Origin: Protula sp. h YS-2021
Lineage: Eukaryota > Annelida > Polychaeta > Sabellida > Serpulidae
Direction of reading: 5' to 3'
Length of the DNA: 64,000 nt
NCBI GenBank assembly: GCA_949752745.1
Contig: OX457031.1
Span: forward strand, 5,290,849-5,354,848
Part shown: positions 1-10,519 of the stretch, one piece after another
Layout: each line of letters opens with the position of its first letter
How positions within the stretch are numbered: position 1 is the first letter of the stretch
Position numbers and translations under genes: made by a program
Notes under the pieces: model-generated
What the model saw: the letters and a program-made list of their open reading frames with translations, nothing else
Told to the model about the DNA's origin: nothing
Databases searched by the model: none

Positions 1-79
1 ATTAAGTCATGTTTTTTATAGCTGATTTAATGCACAAGTTGCTGTCCATGCAGCTAACATAAACAAACACAATGTAGAC

Positions 80-430
80 GCAAGAGCCCCAGAATTCGAG
101 CCACCCTGGGAGGAGATGTCCTAGGATGGAGCTCCGCCCTACTGCCGTTCGGACATCTCGGATTAGAACTCAACCCTAGTGCCGAATCGGATCACTCTGG
201 AAAATCAGGGTGGAGCCCATTCCTAGTGCATATTCGAATCACGCTTTTAGGAGCTGGCCTAGGTTGGAGATCCGTACTAGTGCAACTCGGACCACCTGAA
301 TTGGATTGGAACTCGACCCTAGTGCCGAATCGGATTACTCTGGGAGGAAAAAACTAGGGTGAAGCCCATTCCTAGTGCATATTTGAATAATCCTTTTAGG
401 AGGATAGAGCTAAGCCCTCTTGCCAATTCG
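80..430. repeat. Degenerate tandem repeat at the start of duplication copy 1
   Basis: Motifs such as CCTAGTGC, GAATCGGATCACTCTGG and AGGGTGGAGCCCA recur several times at roughly 50-80 bp spacing with many substitutions. The same block opens copy 2 (about 9,225-9,480) and copy 3 (about 21,765-21,970), so it is a useful marker of the duplication boundary. No coding sense is seen. Confidence 0.6.
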
Positions 431-702
431 TGCTTTTCTTTACACTTTTTAGCATTTGTAGTCTTACGTGGTTTTTATACTGTTTGAGCTAAAAAAAAAA
501 CACATTTTTTTCACGATATTTCATCAAAAATGGCCTTAATCTTTAAAATTTCGAAACATTTTTATCTCCTGTTGACCTAATTTTTGTGTGTGAAGGAGTA
601 ATTTCTGAGCTTTTATTTTTACATTTAAAAGTCAAAGATAAAGTGCACTGCGTTGCTTGTTTCTAACCTTGTGACACAGTTCTGGTATGGCATGGATCCG
701 CA

Positions 703-963
703 GTGGTCGCCGACATGCCATCAGTTGAGAGCGCGTCTGCACCAAGAATGAAAATATTTGGTCAGGTTAACTGGTACAAAGTCTGTTCAATGAGTACTTG
801 CCATGGATTAGACTGTTTACTTTGCTCGGTGGAGAATGGCAAAGCAGTGAAATATACTTATAGCTTCATTTTAAAAACTTCAGATAAGACTTTTGGTTGT
901 TTGCTTTCAATTCTGACAGTAGTGTTTGTTAGTCTCTACACAATCCTGGTAACCTTGCCTTAG
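703..963 (+). other. Conserved block with small plus-strand ORF (copy 1)
   Basis: An 86-codon reading frame whose core (MSTCHGLDCLLCSVENGKAV, then a short Tyr/Phe-rich stretch) is nearly unchanged in copy 2 (9,788-9,970) and copy 3 (about 22,327-22,455). AATAAA follows about 30 bp downstream at 990 in every copy. The block has few substitutions compared with its surroundings. The frame breaks differently after the core in the three copies, through small indels, so protein coding is doubtful. It could instead be an intronic or 3' regulatory element of the minus-strand gene. I recognise no protein family. Confidence 0.25.
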
Positions 964-989
964 CGTAGTAACTATTGCTATTTCGCTTA

Positions 990-1014
990 CAATAAATTTC
1001 AATTCAACTTTTAT
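990..1014. promoter_or_regulatory. Convergent polyadenylation signals
   Basis: AATAAA on the plus strand (about 990) and AATAAA on the minus strand (TTTATT at about 1,009-1,014) lie within 25 bp. The pair is kept in copy 2 (about 9,989 and 10,008) and copy 3 (about 22,527 and 22,546). This may mark the 3' end of the minus-strand Cys-rich gene, of a plus-strand transcript, or both. It is inferred from motif and conservation only. Confidence 0.35.
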
Positions 1015-1143
1015 TACTTTTCAATGCATTCAATGTTTTAATAATAATAACAATCAAAATAAAGTAATAATATTTTAATAATTAAAGTTACTATGAGAAC
1101 AAGAAAGCATCTATCGTTACCATAGAATGCCTCCTTGACGTAC

Positions 1144-1472
1144 GTTCTTCTCAAATGATCCTCAGAGTAATTTATTACGGCTGGGTCAGGTGCATTGTTA
1201 TGCGAGTGGATGCAGAATTGGCAACTTTTGTAGTCCTCAGCAATCACAATGCATAAACACTTTTCGTTTGTAGAACAGTGATCAAAACACAGGCCATAGT
1301 TAGCCACATTTTTGCTTTCTCCAAATCTACAGCTGTTTAACAATGCGGTCAGATCTGACATCACAAAGTCATCTTGAATTAGTTGCCAGGCAGCTGTGTA
1401 CGTCACAAGTTCCAGCGCTGCCTCAGTTAAGGCGGAGATACAAGAAACAGTAAATATCCACTTGAACATCAT
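1144..1472 (-). CDS. First coding exon of a secreted Cys-rich protein, PAN/apple-like (copy 1, partial gene)
   Basis: On the minus strand a pyrimidine-rich tract and AG precede the exon, then two adjacent ATG codons and a hydrophobic signal peptide (MFKWIFTVSCISAL). The mature part has regularly spaced cysteines: SCRFGE, GLCFDHC, KCLCI and SCQFC. The pattern suggests a PAN/apple-type or other small disulfide-rich extracellular domain, but I cannot confirm the family. The end is placed at AAC|GTACGT, a donor-like site present in all three copies. Without splicing the frame stays open to 1,038. No premature stop is seen. The rest of this gene would lie left of the window. Alternatively the gene ends at the nearby polyadenylation signal. 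Confidence 0.4.
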
Positions 1473-1489
1473 CGAAAATAACAACCTCT

Positions 1490-2700
1490 AAAAATAAAAA
1501 AATAAAAAAATACAAGCACAAAAAACAACAGAATTATACTAAAATCCTTTCAAAATGAAGTTTTGCCGAAACAATCAACTTATTGTTTATTACTTTTTAT
1601 ATTGTTTATTTATTGCTTACTTAATCGTAGTTATTATTATTGTTGGATAATTACTAATAATTCCTTGCTATTTATTGTGGAACACGTATACTCTTAGAAT
1701 AAAGTCAGCATTCCCAAAACGGAATTCCACATAGCAGATATTTAGGTTTAGGTTTAGGAGTAACCATGGCAACTACAATTTTTGAAGCTGTAAATGTATT
1801 TAAATAAACATCGAAAAATAAAGAAACACGTTTATCTTCTATGAGTTGCGGCTTTGCAACTATGCCAGCGTAACCATAAAACTATTGTTCAATGTTAGCA
1901 TGAACAAACGTGAAAAAGTAGTACATTATTAATAGCAGTTAGCTTTCTCTTAATGTAGGGGGTATCTGAGTACATAAAAGAGTACATGAAAAAATAATAC
2001 CCTGGAGAGGCGTTTGGGTGGATGCAGGTACCCGTGTAGGAAAATTGGTAACCGTATTCTTGTATGATTTTGTAATACTACCTCAAATACAGAATACAAA
2101 GTGTGTGAAATGTTCCTATTTAACAAAATGCAATTCCGTAAACCTTTCTGGACCTTATGGACAACGAGGAGTAGTGAATGAAAGTCAATCGCATTTTTAT
2201 TGAAATTGGCAATTCGCGAGGACCTCAAATGGCTTCGAAGTTGGCTCCTTCTCTCCACGATTTATTTTTAGCCACAAAAGGTAATACATATGATACCAAG
2301 TGTACCTCGTTTCCGCGGGAATTAACCAAATTACGATGTGTGTTTGCTGTTTTATAATATAATTTGTTGTACTAGCGGAATAACTCATTTGGACAAACAA
2401 CGAAATAATATTATGTCTTTTATGGTTTGGGAAGAAATGATAGCAAAACGAAAGTATTTTTGACGTATTGCGCATGAATGTTTTAGTGATTCAACTTGCT
2501 GTGTCCTATCAGTTGCTGTTCAGGGGCACTTTTGCATTTTTCCTAAGCGAATAATTTTAAAATAAAATTTAACGTTAAACTCAAACAATATCAATCAATT
2601 CTCCCGATTCGCCTTCACCGATTGCTTTGTGAGAAGAAATACTAAAGTGAAAAGTGCAATGGCGAAATTTGTCAACTATTTTTGTTTTTCTTTCTTTATT
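1490..2700. other. AT-rich duplicated non-coding stretch (copy 1)
   Basis: It shares long similarity with 10,520-11,690 and 23,075-24,270. It includes three TTTAGG-like hexamers near 1,741. The small ORFs differ between copies and none looks like a protein. Probably 5' flank or first intron of the minus-strand gene. Confidence 0.5.
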
Positions 2701-3390
2701 TATTTAGCTGGCTCCTTCTCTGAGCAGCTCGTCTTTTCGGTTGTTATCTGATCCCTTCTCTAGTCATCTGGCCCATTCTCTGGTTAGTTACTTCCTTCTC
2801 TGGTTATCTGGTCCCTTTTCTGGTCAGCTGGTCCCTTCGCTTGCTATCTGATCCGCTCTCTCCTCAACTGGTTAGCTGGTCCCTTTATTGGTTAGCTGGT
2901 CGCTTTTCTTGTTAGCTGGTATCTTCTCTGGTCAGCTGATCCCTTCTCTGATGAGTTGGTCTCTTCTATGGTCAGCTGGCCCATTCTATGATGAACAGGT
3001 GACTTCTTTATTTAGCTGGTCCCTTATCTGATAAATTGTTCTTTGGTTAGGTGATTCCTTGCCTGGTCAGCAGGTCCTTTCTCTGGTCCCTTGGCTTGTC
3101 ATCTGGTTTGTTTTCTGGTCAGCTGGTCTTTTCTCTGATCAGATGGTCTTTTCTTTGGTTAGCTGGTCCATTTTCTGGTCAGTTGGTCCCTTCTTTGATT
3201 AGTTGTTTTCTTCTTTAGTTCGGTGATCTCTTGACTGGTCAGTAGGTTCTTTCTCTGCTCTGCTGTTCCCTTCTGTTAGCAGCTGATTCCTTCTCTTTTC
3301 AGCTGGTTCTTTCTCTGAAAACCCCTCTCTTCTTTAGCTAGCTGGTCCCTTCTCTGATAAGCTAGTCCCTTTTTGGTCAGCTGTACCTCG
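2700..3390. repeat. 20-bp minisatellite with E-box core (copy 1, part 1)
   Basis: Imperfect tandem repeat close to GGTCAGCTGGTCCCTTCTCT, about 35 units. Most units keep the palindromic CAGCTG hexamer or a one-base variant. The same family occurs at 3,540-3,770, 16,020-16,890 and 17,105-17,360. ORFs across it are by-products of the repeat. Confidence 0.85.
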
Positions 3391-3525
3391 GCGCCATGGC
3401 AACTGTACGCTGCAGTGTAACACGCAGTGTCGTGAATAGAAAAGTGCGAAAAAACGAACAATGTTATTTGTCAATAAAAACGTTTTACCAAATGTAACTG
3501 CCAGTTAAAAAGAACCGTTTCTTCT
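3385..3525. repeat. Shared cassette bordering minisatellites (copy at 3.4 kb)
   Basis: A stretch containing GGCAACTGTA, a GTGT(A/T)(A/G)CACGCAGTGT-like block, AAAAACGTTTTACCAAATGTA and GCCAGTTAAAA. Related stretches occur at about 7,155-7,345, 16,900-17,095 and 19,280-19,465. Here it sits inside the 20-bp minisatellite, while at 7.2 kb it ends the unrelated 28-bp minisatellite. The versions at 7.2, 17.0 and 19.4 kb retain a middle part that is missing here. Confidence 0.65.
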
Positions 3526-3539
3526 ATAAAAAATCAGCT

Positions 3540-3770
3540 GCTCTCTTTTCTGGTTAACTGGTCCTTTCTCTGGTCAGCCCGTCAGTTCTCTGATCAGCTG
3601 TCCTCTTCACTTTCGAGCTGATCCGCTCTTTGGTCAGCAGGTCCTTTCCCCGGTCAGCTAGTCCTTTTTTTGTTGAACTGATCTCTTCTCTTTTCAGTTG
3701 GTCCCTTCTACGAAAGCTTCTCTCTTCTCTGCTAAGCTAATGGCTTCTCCGGTTGACCCTGAGTTCTCTC
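3540..3770. repeat. 20-bp minisatellite (copy 1, part 2)
   Basis: About 12 diverged units of the CAGCTGGTC-containing 20-bp repeat resume after the cassette at 3.4 kb. They fade into single-copy sequence near 3,780. Confidence 0.7.
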
Positions 3771-3779
3771 TGATTATGC

Positions 3780-4680
3780 TTTTTTAAACAAACTGAAATG
3801 CAGGTACAAGTGAACCCCTGGAAAGAAATATCCCTAGCAAATGGGGAAACCTCACAAAACAGATCACCTTTGAGTAGTCGTTCTGCGTGGGTTTCGTTTT
3901 GAAGAAAACCCAGAGAAAGGATTAGCCCAAAACTGGTCCACTTCAGTGCATATTCGTCGGTTGGTCCTATTTCCGGAGTCCCTGCTTTTTACTAAAAGGC
4001 ACAACTGTTGAGTTAACATAGCTTGTGTTTTATTTAATATATTGTGCACATAAATATTTTGTCTTAAACTGTAATGCATGGCACATATTTATTATCTTTG
4101 ATGCATTTAACACACATTCACTTGTTTTGAGCCAGCTTGAGAAATTATTGACTATTAAGAAATTGTTGACCTTTATATCAATAATATAATCATATTATCT
4201 TGAAATAACTCAATATCTGCTTTCTTACATGGCGTTTTCATTACAGCTTACTTATTTGACTTAGTTAACAAGTAAAACCTAATGAATTGGGAATCTTTCG
4301 ATCAGGTTACAGTAATCAAGTCAACCAATAATTTGGTGAAAATTAACCCATTAATTTTTACTCTTGTAAACTCTTTTACAATTTCTTTTAAAATAATTTG
4401 CCCATTTTGTATAAACTCTAACAGTATTTGACATTAGGAAAAGTTGCATCCATCATCGAGACCCTTTGACTTACGACCTGTAGAAGCATGCCATGTTTAA
4501 CGACAGACCGTAAATAAGAGACTCCCTTCACGCCTACTCCGGAGGAAAAAATAAAAAAAATAAAACCTAAAATTTTGGCGTCCTTAAATGACGTACCTTG
4601 AGAGATATGAAGAAAGCGTGACGTACTATTTCTGTAATTCATACGGAGAATATCATTTTTTCAGCAGCAGCTCCCACTTT
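3780..4680. other. Duplicated single-copy sequence, no gene seen
   Basis: Similar to 17,365-18,190 in copy 2. A minus-strand frame at 3,864-4,079 has partial amino-acid similarity to the frame at 17,306-17,674 (QQLCL and SGNR-NRRI- TEVD segments). The frame is not maintained at both ends, so I do not call a gene. It could be an old exon. Confidence 0.4.
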
Positions 4681-4960
4681 CACTCCCACCCCTACCCCTC
4701 CAAGCCTAACTTGATTCACTCTTACAGTCAGCTTCACCCCTGAACAGCCACCCAGCCTCAAACACCTTCATCACCATATCCACTCATCCCTACCTTATGG
4801 ATACACTCACCGCACCTACAGTCCCAGCCTCATTCGACCCACTCTAGCAGTTACCTTCACCCCCACCCAGCCACGTTGCCCCATCCACCTTCATGGCCAT
4901 TCCCACTCATCCCTGCCTCCACCGGCACACTCAGCACAACCACAATCCCAGCCTCAGCTG
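4680..4960. repeat. C-rich degenerate tandem repeat (copy 1)
   Basis: Two to three copies of a roughly 120-bp C-rich unit with CCACTCTA-CAGT, CACCTTCACCCCC, CCAGCCAC and CCATTCCCACTCAT blocks. The longer version in copy 2 is at 18,190-18,610. Confidence 0.6.
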
Positions 4961-5640
4961 TTTGTTGTATGTTTTAGCAACATAAAACTGTCTGACAACA
5001 TGAAAAATAAGCTGGTGCTTGGTTTAAAAAGTGTTCCAGACATTTTTGGTCAATGTGAAAAAAATGTGCATTTTTTTCTTCTTACTCAACTGATTGAACA
5101 ATTGTGATATGTCTTACCTTGTCCCACAAAAACTGTTATTACATACTAGATAATGACAACTGTTCTTAAAATAGAGTTTTCAAGCGGCAATACAGGGCTG
5201 TAATAAGTGCAATTGAGCGCATGGAATTGGCTGAGTTTGTTCTGGTGACTGAGCCTTGTGGAGGTTTTTCGAATTCCTTCGTACGTCGTACATGTACAAT
5301 TGTGTAAATTTATGCGACCACACAATGTGCAAGTATGCTATGGTACTCGTGCATACGGGTATGAAAGAGTGCACGGTGATTCGCATTGATCTTCATCTCC
5401 ATCGATCCACATACGCATCGATCTATATATAAATGGCACAAAACTGTAGCCAAAGTCAAATATTCCAGATCCAAAATATGTACCCTAAGTTACTGCTTTA
5501 AGAGACATTAATAAAGTTTTTTCAACTGGTAATACCTGGTTGTAAGTACATTTATAATAAAAGTGAATTTTAAAAAAAGTGAAATGAGCTGGGCGGGACT
5601 CGACTCTCGACCAATACGACAAAAATACCAGAAATTCGTA
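4960..5640. other. Duplicated non-coding stretch, no gene seen
   Basis: Collinear with 18,610-19,260 of copy 2. It contains ATCGATC-type palindromes near 5,398-5,425. No convincing coding frame. Confidence 0.45.
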
Positions 5641-7190
5641 CTTTCTACCTCGACGCCACCGCAACTGTTCATGAACCTCGACGCCACGGCGACTGTACAC
5701 TAACCTCGACGCCACGGCGACTGTACAAGAACCACAACTTGACGCCAATTGTACACGACCCTCGACGCCACGGCAACTGTACATGAACCTCTGCGCCAGG
5801 GCAGCTGTACACGACACGGCGACTGTACACGAACCGCGACGCCACGGCAACTGTACACGACCGTCGACGCCACGGCGATTGTACACGAGCCTCGACACCA
5901 CGGCGACCATGCATGATCCTCGACGCCACGGCAACTGTATACGACCGTTGACGCCACGACGACTGTACACGATTCTCGACGCCACGGCGACTGTACTAGA
6001 ACCTCCACACCATTGCCAGTGTACCCGGATATCAACGCCACTGCGACTTTACACGAATCTCGACACCACTGCGACTGTGTTGTGCAAGAACCGCGATGCC
6101 GCGACGACTGCACTGGAATCTAGACGCCACGGCGACTGTACAAGAACCGCGACACCACAACAAATGCACACCAACCTCGACGTTACGAAGACTGTGCATG
6201 AACCTCGACGCCACAGCAAATATACACGAACCTCGACACAACGGCGATTATACACGAACCTCGACGCCCCTGCGACTGCAAACGAACCTCGACACAACGG
6301 CGACTGTACAATAACCTCGAAGAAACCGCAACAGTACACGAACCACGACGCCACGGCAACTGTACTGGACCCTCGACGCCACTTCGATTGTACAGGACCT
6401 TGACGTCACGGCGGCTGTACATGAACCGTGAGGCCAGAGTAAATGTACACTACTCTCGACGCCACGGCGACTGTAAACGAACCTCGACACCACGACGACT
6501 GTACACGAATCTCGACGAAGCAGTGACTGTGCTCGAACCTGGACGCCACTGCAACTGCACACAACCCTCGACGCCACGGCGACTGTACACGAACCTCGAC
6601 GTCACGGCGACTGTACACGAACCTCGACGCCACGGCGACTGTACACGAACCTCGACGCCACGGCGACTGTACAGAAACCTCGACACTACGGCGACTGTGC
6701 ACGACCCTCGACGCCACGGCGACTGTACACGAACCTCAACGCTACGGTCGGACATTGACGCCACGCCGACTTTACACGAATCTCGACGCCAGGGCGACTG
6801 TACACGAATCTGGACGCCACGGCGACTGCACACGAACCTCGAGGCCACGGCGACTGCACACGAACCTCGAGGCCACGGCGACTGCACACAAACCTCGAGG
6901 CCACGACGACTGTACAAGAACCTCGACGCCACAGCGAATGCACACGAATCTCGACGTTACGATGACTGTACACGATCCTCGACACCACGGTGACTGTACA
7001 CGAACCTCGACGCCACGGCGACTGTACAAGACACTCGACACCCAGGCTACTGCACAGGAACCACGACGCCACTGCGACTATACACGAACTTTGGCGACAC
7101 GTCGACTGTACCTCAACGCCACGGCGACTGTACAGCAACGTCGACCTACGGCAACTGTACACGAACCTCTGCGCCACCGCAGTGTTGCAC
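5640..7190. repeat. 28-bp CpG-dense minisatellite
   Basis: About 54 units of a 28-bp repeat built from ACCTCGACGCC, ACGGCGACTG and TACACGA. The best-preserved units are at 6,590-6,720. Each unit has about five CpG dinucleotides, in sharp contrast to the AT-rich surroundings. Because 28 is not a multiple of 3 and the unit lacks stops, long open frames appear on both strands (6,388-6,993 plus, 6,686-7,216 minus and others). These are artefacts. Copy 2 keeps only about one unit at 19,262-19,300. Confidence 0.9.
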
Positions 7191-7345
7191 GCAATGTGGC
7201 AAATAGAAGAATGCAAAAAAGAAAACTGTTTTTTTTTAATAAAAACGTTTTACCAAATGTAGATATTTTTACACTGGGAAATTCAGAATCAACGCAATTC
7301 CAGGATCCATCAAGACTATAGCCAGTTAAAAATGCCGCTTTTTTC
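7155..7345. repeat. Shared cassette bordering minisatellites (copy at 7.2 kb)
   Basis: Starts in the last 28-bp unit (GGCAACTGTACACGAACCTC) and runs through GTTGCACGCAATGT, AAAAACGTTTTACCAAATGT, a TTTTTACACTGGGAA block and GCCAGTTAAAA. The same series recurs at 16,900-17,095 and 19,280-19,465, and in shorter form at 3,385-3,525. Confidence 0.7.
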
Positions 7346-7477
7346 ATTTTCCTTACTTTGGCAAATGTTTTATCGCAATGGGTACACATGTGAAAAATAG
7401 GTTATTACGCTGTGCATGCCCTACTTTTCTGTAAGCCTAAAGTCAATAATCTATCTTCCATAACATCTGCGTGCAAT

Positions 7478-7490
7478 TTCCCTTTTATTC
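7478..7490 (-). promoter_or_regulatory. Polyadenylation signal of the F5/8C gene (copy 1)
   Basis: AATAAA on the minus strand (TTTATT on plus, about 7,481) lies roughly 80 bp past the F5/8C stop codon. It is conserved at about 19,631 in copy 2. Confidence 0.45.
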
Positions 7491-7562
7491 TTATCTTGGG
7501 ATTAGGGATTAGGGATTAGAGTCACACAAGTTATAACTTCTTATAGTTGCGGTTGCTGGTTC

Positions 7563-8026
7563 CTAGCAACCATGCACCTCCCATCTCAGAGACATGTGTT
7601 CATAGTACGTCTGTGGGTACACCCGCACGTACCTGGCTTTCACCGGTACATCAAACGCATGGTAAACAACCGTATTTCTATCCATGTTTGCTCTGAAGAC
7701 CTGGTCAACTCCATTATTCTGCACAATATATTGGTAACAGGATTCTGGTTCCAAAAGGCTATAGGCGAATTTAAAGGACGTCACCCACTGGTAAGCGTCT
7801 GATCAACCTTGAATTCCAACTTGCTCTACATGTTGCATCCGTCCTAAATCTGCCTGTATGAATTCGCCAACACGATTGGCACTTGCAGACCACGCCCCTG
7901 CATGGCCCGTTGTGTTGAGGCGTGACCTAAAGTCCCCGGTGTGGGTGTTATAGTAGGTAGATCAGGTGAAAGCGTTATCATCCAGGAACCACAGAAGGGC
8001 GGTAGGAGAAGCGCACATTGATGCAT
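7563..8026 (-). pseudogene. F5/8 type C (discoidin) terminal exon, two in-frame stops (copy 1)
   Basis: Minus-strand exon after the acceptor CTTGTAG. It starts in phase 1 and covers a whole F5/8C domain to its terminal stop at 7,563. Family landmarks are present: the first Cys (ASMC), QADLGR, VEQVGIQG, QWVTSFKFAYS, NTVVYHAFD, ARYVRVYPQ and the C-terminal RWEVHGC. F5/8C domains bind membrane lipids or glycans on secreted or surface proteins. Two nonsense codons break it in frame: TGA at 7,962-7,964 (GGA in copy 2) and TGA at 7,803-7,805 (CGA in copy 2, a CpG transition). There are no indels. The presumed upstream exon is the Cys-rich exon at 10,164-10,504, which is also broken. Confidence 0.85.
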
Positions 8027-8039
8027 CTACAAGTTGGAT

Positions 8040-9140
8040 TATTAAATTCTCTTCATCATCATTATCATTCTTTTTGTTAGTTTTTTTTTATTTTAGTCAG
8101 TTGCTTCAATCCTTGATAAACCCCATAAATCAATAAGTCAAATTTTTCACTTTTTAAATGATTCCTTGAAATTAGCATACATGAAGGATTAACGATATTG
8201 CAAATTTATTTTACAATATAACGTAACTCATATGTAACACCTATGTTCTGCATGTAATTTCATAATGATTAGTGCTCTTTACTAAAATTTCAATATTTAT
8301 AATGTAAACTACTCCTTGTATATCAAAAAGGGAATAAGCAATAATTATAATTGCTACTATGGAAAATATTTTAACACCAATCTTAATGGTATCTCAGGGG
8401 GTCTTTGAAAAGAATTGATCAAAACTATTGATCATGAGCCCTGCAGATAAAAACAGGCCTTTTGCTTTGCTTAATATAAACACAGAACAATTTCCATGTC
8501 ACAAACCAAGTATAACGTTTAAAAGGTGCTGTTTTTTTCTGCAGAATTCCGTTCCAACTTAGACAGCTTAGATATTTTAGGCTGGTTACTATTACAATTA
8601 CTAGCTCAAAAGGCAGGATAAAGACTGATCTACAATCAAATAGTTATTCAAATATTTTGGCTGGACATAACAGTAAAAACAATGGAAAAACTATTTGGGA
8701 AAACAAATTCCTCATGATAATCACCAGTTTTTTGGCTAATTTTAGCAGAGGTCTAAACAAAAAATGTTGGATATTGATAACGAAAATACAGAAGAATTTT
8801 GTTGTTGTTTTAGCTATTTTTGTTTTGCAACTGGAGGTCGACATATCTGTTTATTGAATATTGCTTTATATCCGACAAGATTTCTGAAATATTTATATTT
8901 GTAACGGGACACCGCAAAAAATCCTTGCCGCCTCTTCTGGTACATCTCGTTTAGACCGATATTTTTCTTCCAGTCTGTCAGTTACTTGATGCCTCGGACA
9001 AAAGCCCCATTGCGCTTAATGAATATTGCAGTATATATCATAAGTTGTTCTGCAACGTTTATGCTGTCTAATGGTTTACTGAAAAAAACACTGTAACTTC
9101 TGGTGCATCTTGTTTATAAGTAATTATTTAAATCTTGCGG
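8040..9140. other. Duplicated AT-rich stretch, no gene seen
   Basis: Collinear with 20,165-21,230 of copy 2. Presumed intron between the Cys-rich and F5/8C exons if they belong to one gene. No conserved reading frame found. Confidence 0.4.
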
Positions 9141-9224
9141 TTTAATAATTGATTTAACGCACAAGTTGATGTTCATGTAGCATACATAAACAAACACAAT
9201 GTATACGCAAGAGCCCTAGAATTC

Positions 9225-9480
9225 GGGTCGCTAGGAGGAGATGTCCTAGGATGGAGCTCCGCCCTAATGTCGCTCGGACACCTTTCGAAAGAACTGTCTC
9301 GGATTGGAACTCAACCCTAGTGCCAAGTCGAATCACTCTGGGAGGAGAAAACCAGGGTGGAGCTCAGTCTTAGTGCCTATTCGGATCACCCTGAGATTTA
9401 CTGTTCTAGGTTTCAGCCCAGTCCTAGTGAATATTCGAATCACCCTTTTAGGCGTTTTCCCAGGATAGCGCTCCGTTCTC
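9225..9480. repeat. Degenerate tandem repeat at the start of duplication copy 2
   Basis: Same CCTAGTGC / GAATCACTCTGGGAGGAG motifs as at 80-430, with fewer repeats retained. Confidence 0.55.
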
Positions 9481-9787
9481 TTACCGATTTCTGCTTTTCA
9501 TTACATTTTTTAGCATTTGCAGTCTTACGTGGTTTTCAGACTGTTTGAGCTAAAAAGACAAGTTTTCCACGGCGGTTCGTAAAAATTGCCTTAATCTTCA
9601 AAGTTTCGAAGCATTTTTAACTCCTATTGACTTAATTTTCGTGTGTAGGAGTAATTCCTGAGCTTTGATTTTACATTTAAAAGTCAAAGATAAAGTGCCA
9701 TGTTTTGTTTGTTTCTAAACTTGTGACACAGTTCCGGTATGGCATGGATCCGCAATGGTCAGGTTTTTCTAGTAGAAAGTCTATTCA

Positions 9788-9970
9788 ATGAGTACTTGCC
9801 ATGGATTAGACTGTTTACTTTGCTCAGTGGAGAATGGCAAAGCAGTGAAATATACTTATAGCTTCATTTTAAAAACTTCAGATGAGAATTTTTGGTTGTT
9901 TGCTGTCAACTCTGACAGTAGTGTTTGTAAGTTCTTACACAACCCTGGTAACCTTGCCTTAGCGTTGTAA
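9788..9970 (+). other. Conserved block with small plus-strand ORF (copy 2)
   Basis: Copy of the block at 703-963. The first about 43 codons match closely, one difference being synonymous (TCG to TCA). After an indel the frame continues differently. The upstream part of the copy 1 ORF has been lost here. Confidence 0.25.
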
Positions 9971-10163
9971 CTATTGCTATTTCGCTTACAATAAAATTCA
10001 ATTCAACTTTTATTACTTTCCAATGCATTTAAAGTTTTAATAATAATAACAATAAAAATAAAGTAATAATATTAATAATAAATATAATTATATTGGTGCA
10101 ATCTATTATTATATGAGAATAACAAAGCATCTATCGTTACAATAGAATGCTTCCATTACGTAC

Positions 10164-10504
10164 GTTCTTCTCAAACGAACCTCAGAGTAATTGAATACGG
10201 CCGGGTCACGTGCATTGATCGCAGTCGTGTTATGTGAGTGAATACAGAATTGGCAGCTTTTGTAGTCTTAAGCAATCGCAATGCATAAACACTTTTCGTT
10301 TGTAGAATAGCGATCAAAACACAGGCCATAGTTAGAGACATTTTTGCTTTCTCCAAACCTACAGCTGTTAAACAATGCCCTCAAATCTGACGTCACAAAG
10401 CCATCTCGCATTAGTTGCCAGGCAGCTACGTAAGTCACAAGTTCCAGCACTGCCTCATTGAATGCGGCGATGCAAGACACAGTAAATATCCACTTGAACA
10501 TCAT
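10164..10504 (-). pseudogene. Secreted Cys-rich first exon, broken by a stop (copy 2)
   Basis: Minus-strand copy with the double ATG, signal peptide (MFKWIFTVSCIAAF) and the SCRFGE and GLCFD cysteine motifs. The Cys of FDHC is replaced (FDRYS). TAA at 10,268-10,270 stands where copies 1 and 3 have GAG (Glu). The candidate donor GTACGT is kept. A lost Cys plus a nonsense codon argues for a pseudogene. It would pair with the F5/8C relic at 7,563-8,026. Confidence 0.55.
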
Positions 10505-10519
10505 CGAAAATAACAACCT

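Noticed and set aside
1741..1760. TTTAGG hexamers and, at 7,498-7,520, GGATTAGGGATTAGG
   Set aside because: Only about three units each, internal and AT-rich; too short to be called interstitial telomere repeats.
3276..3461. Minus-strand frame with RRDQLAKEE-like repeats
   Set aside because: It is the translated 20-bp minisatellite.
5485..7389. Many long overlapping frames on both strands (Arg/Ser/Val-rich or Thr/Arg/His-rich proteins)
   Set aside because: They are translations of the 28-bp minisatellite, which has no stops in any frame on either strand. There is no start context, splice support or domain.
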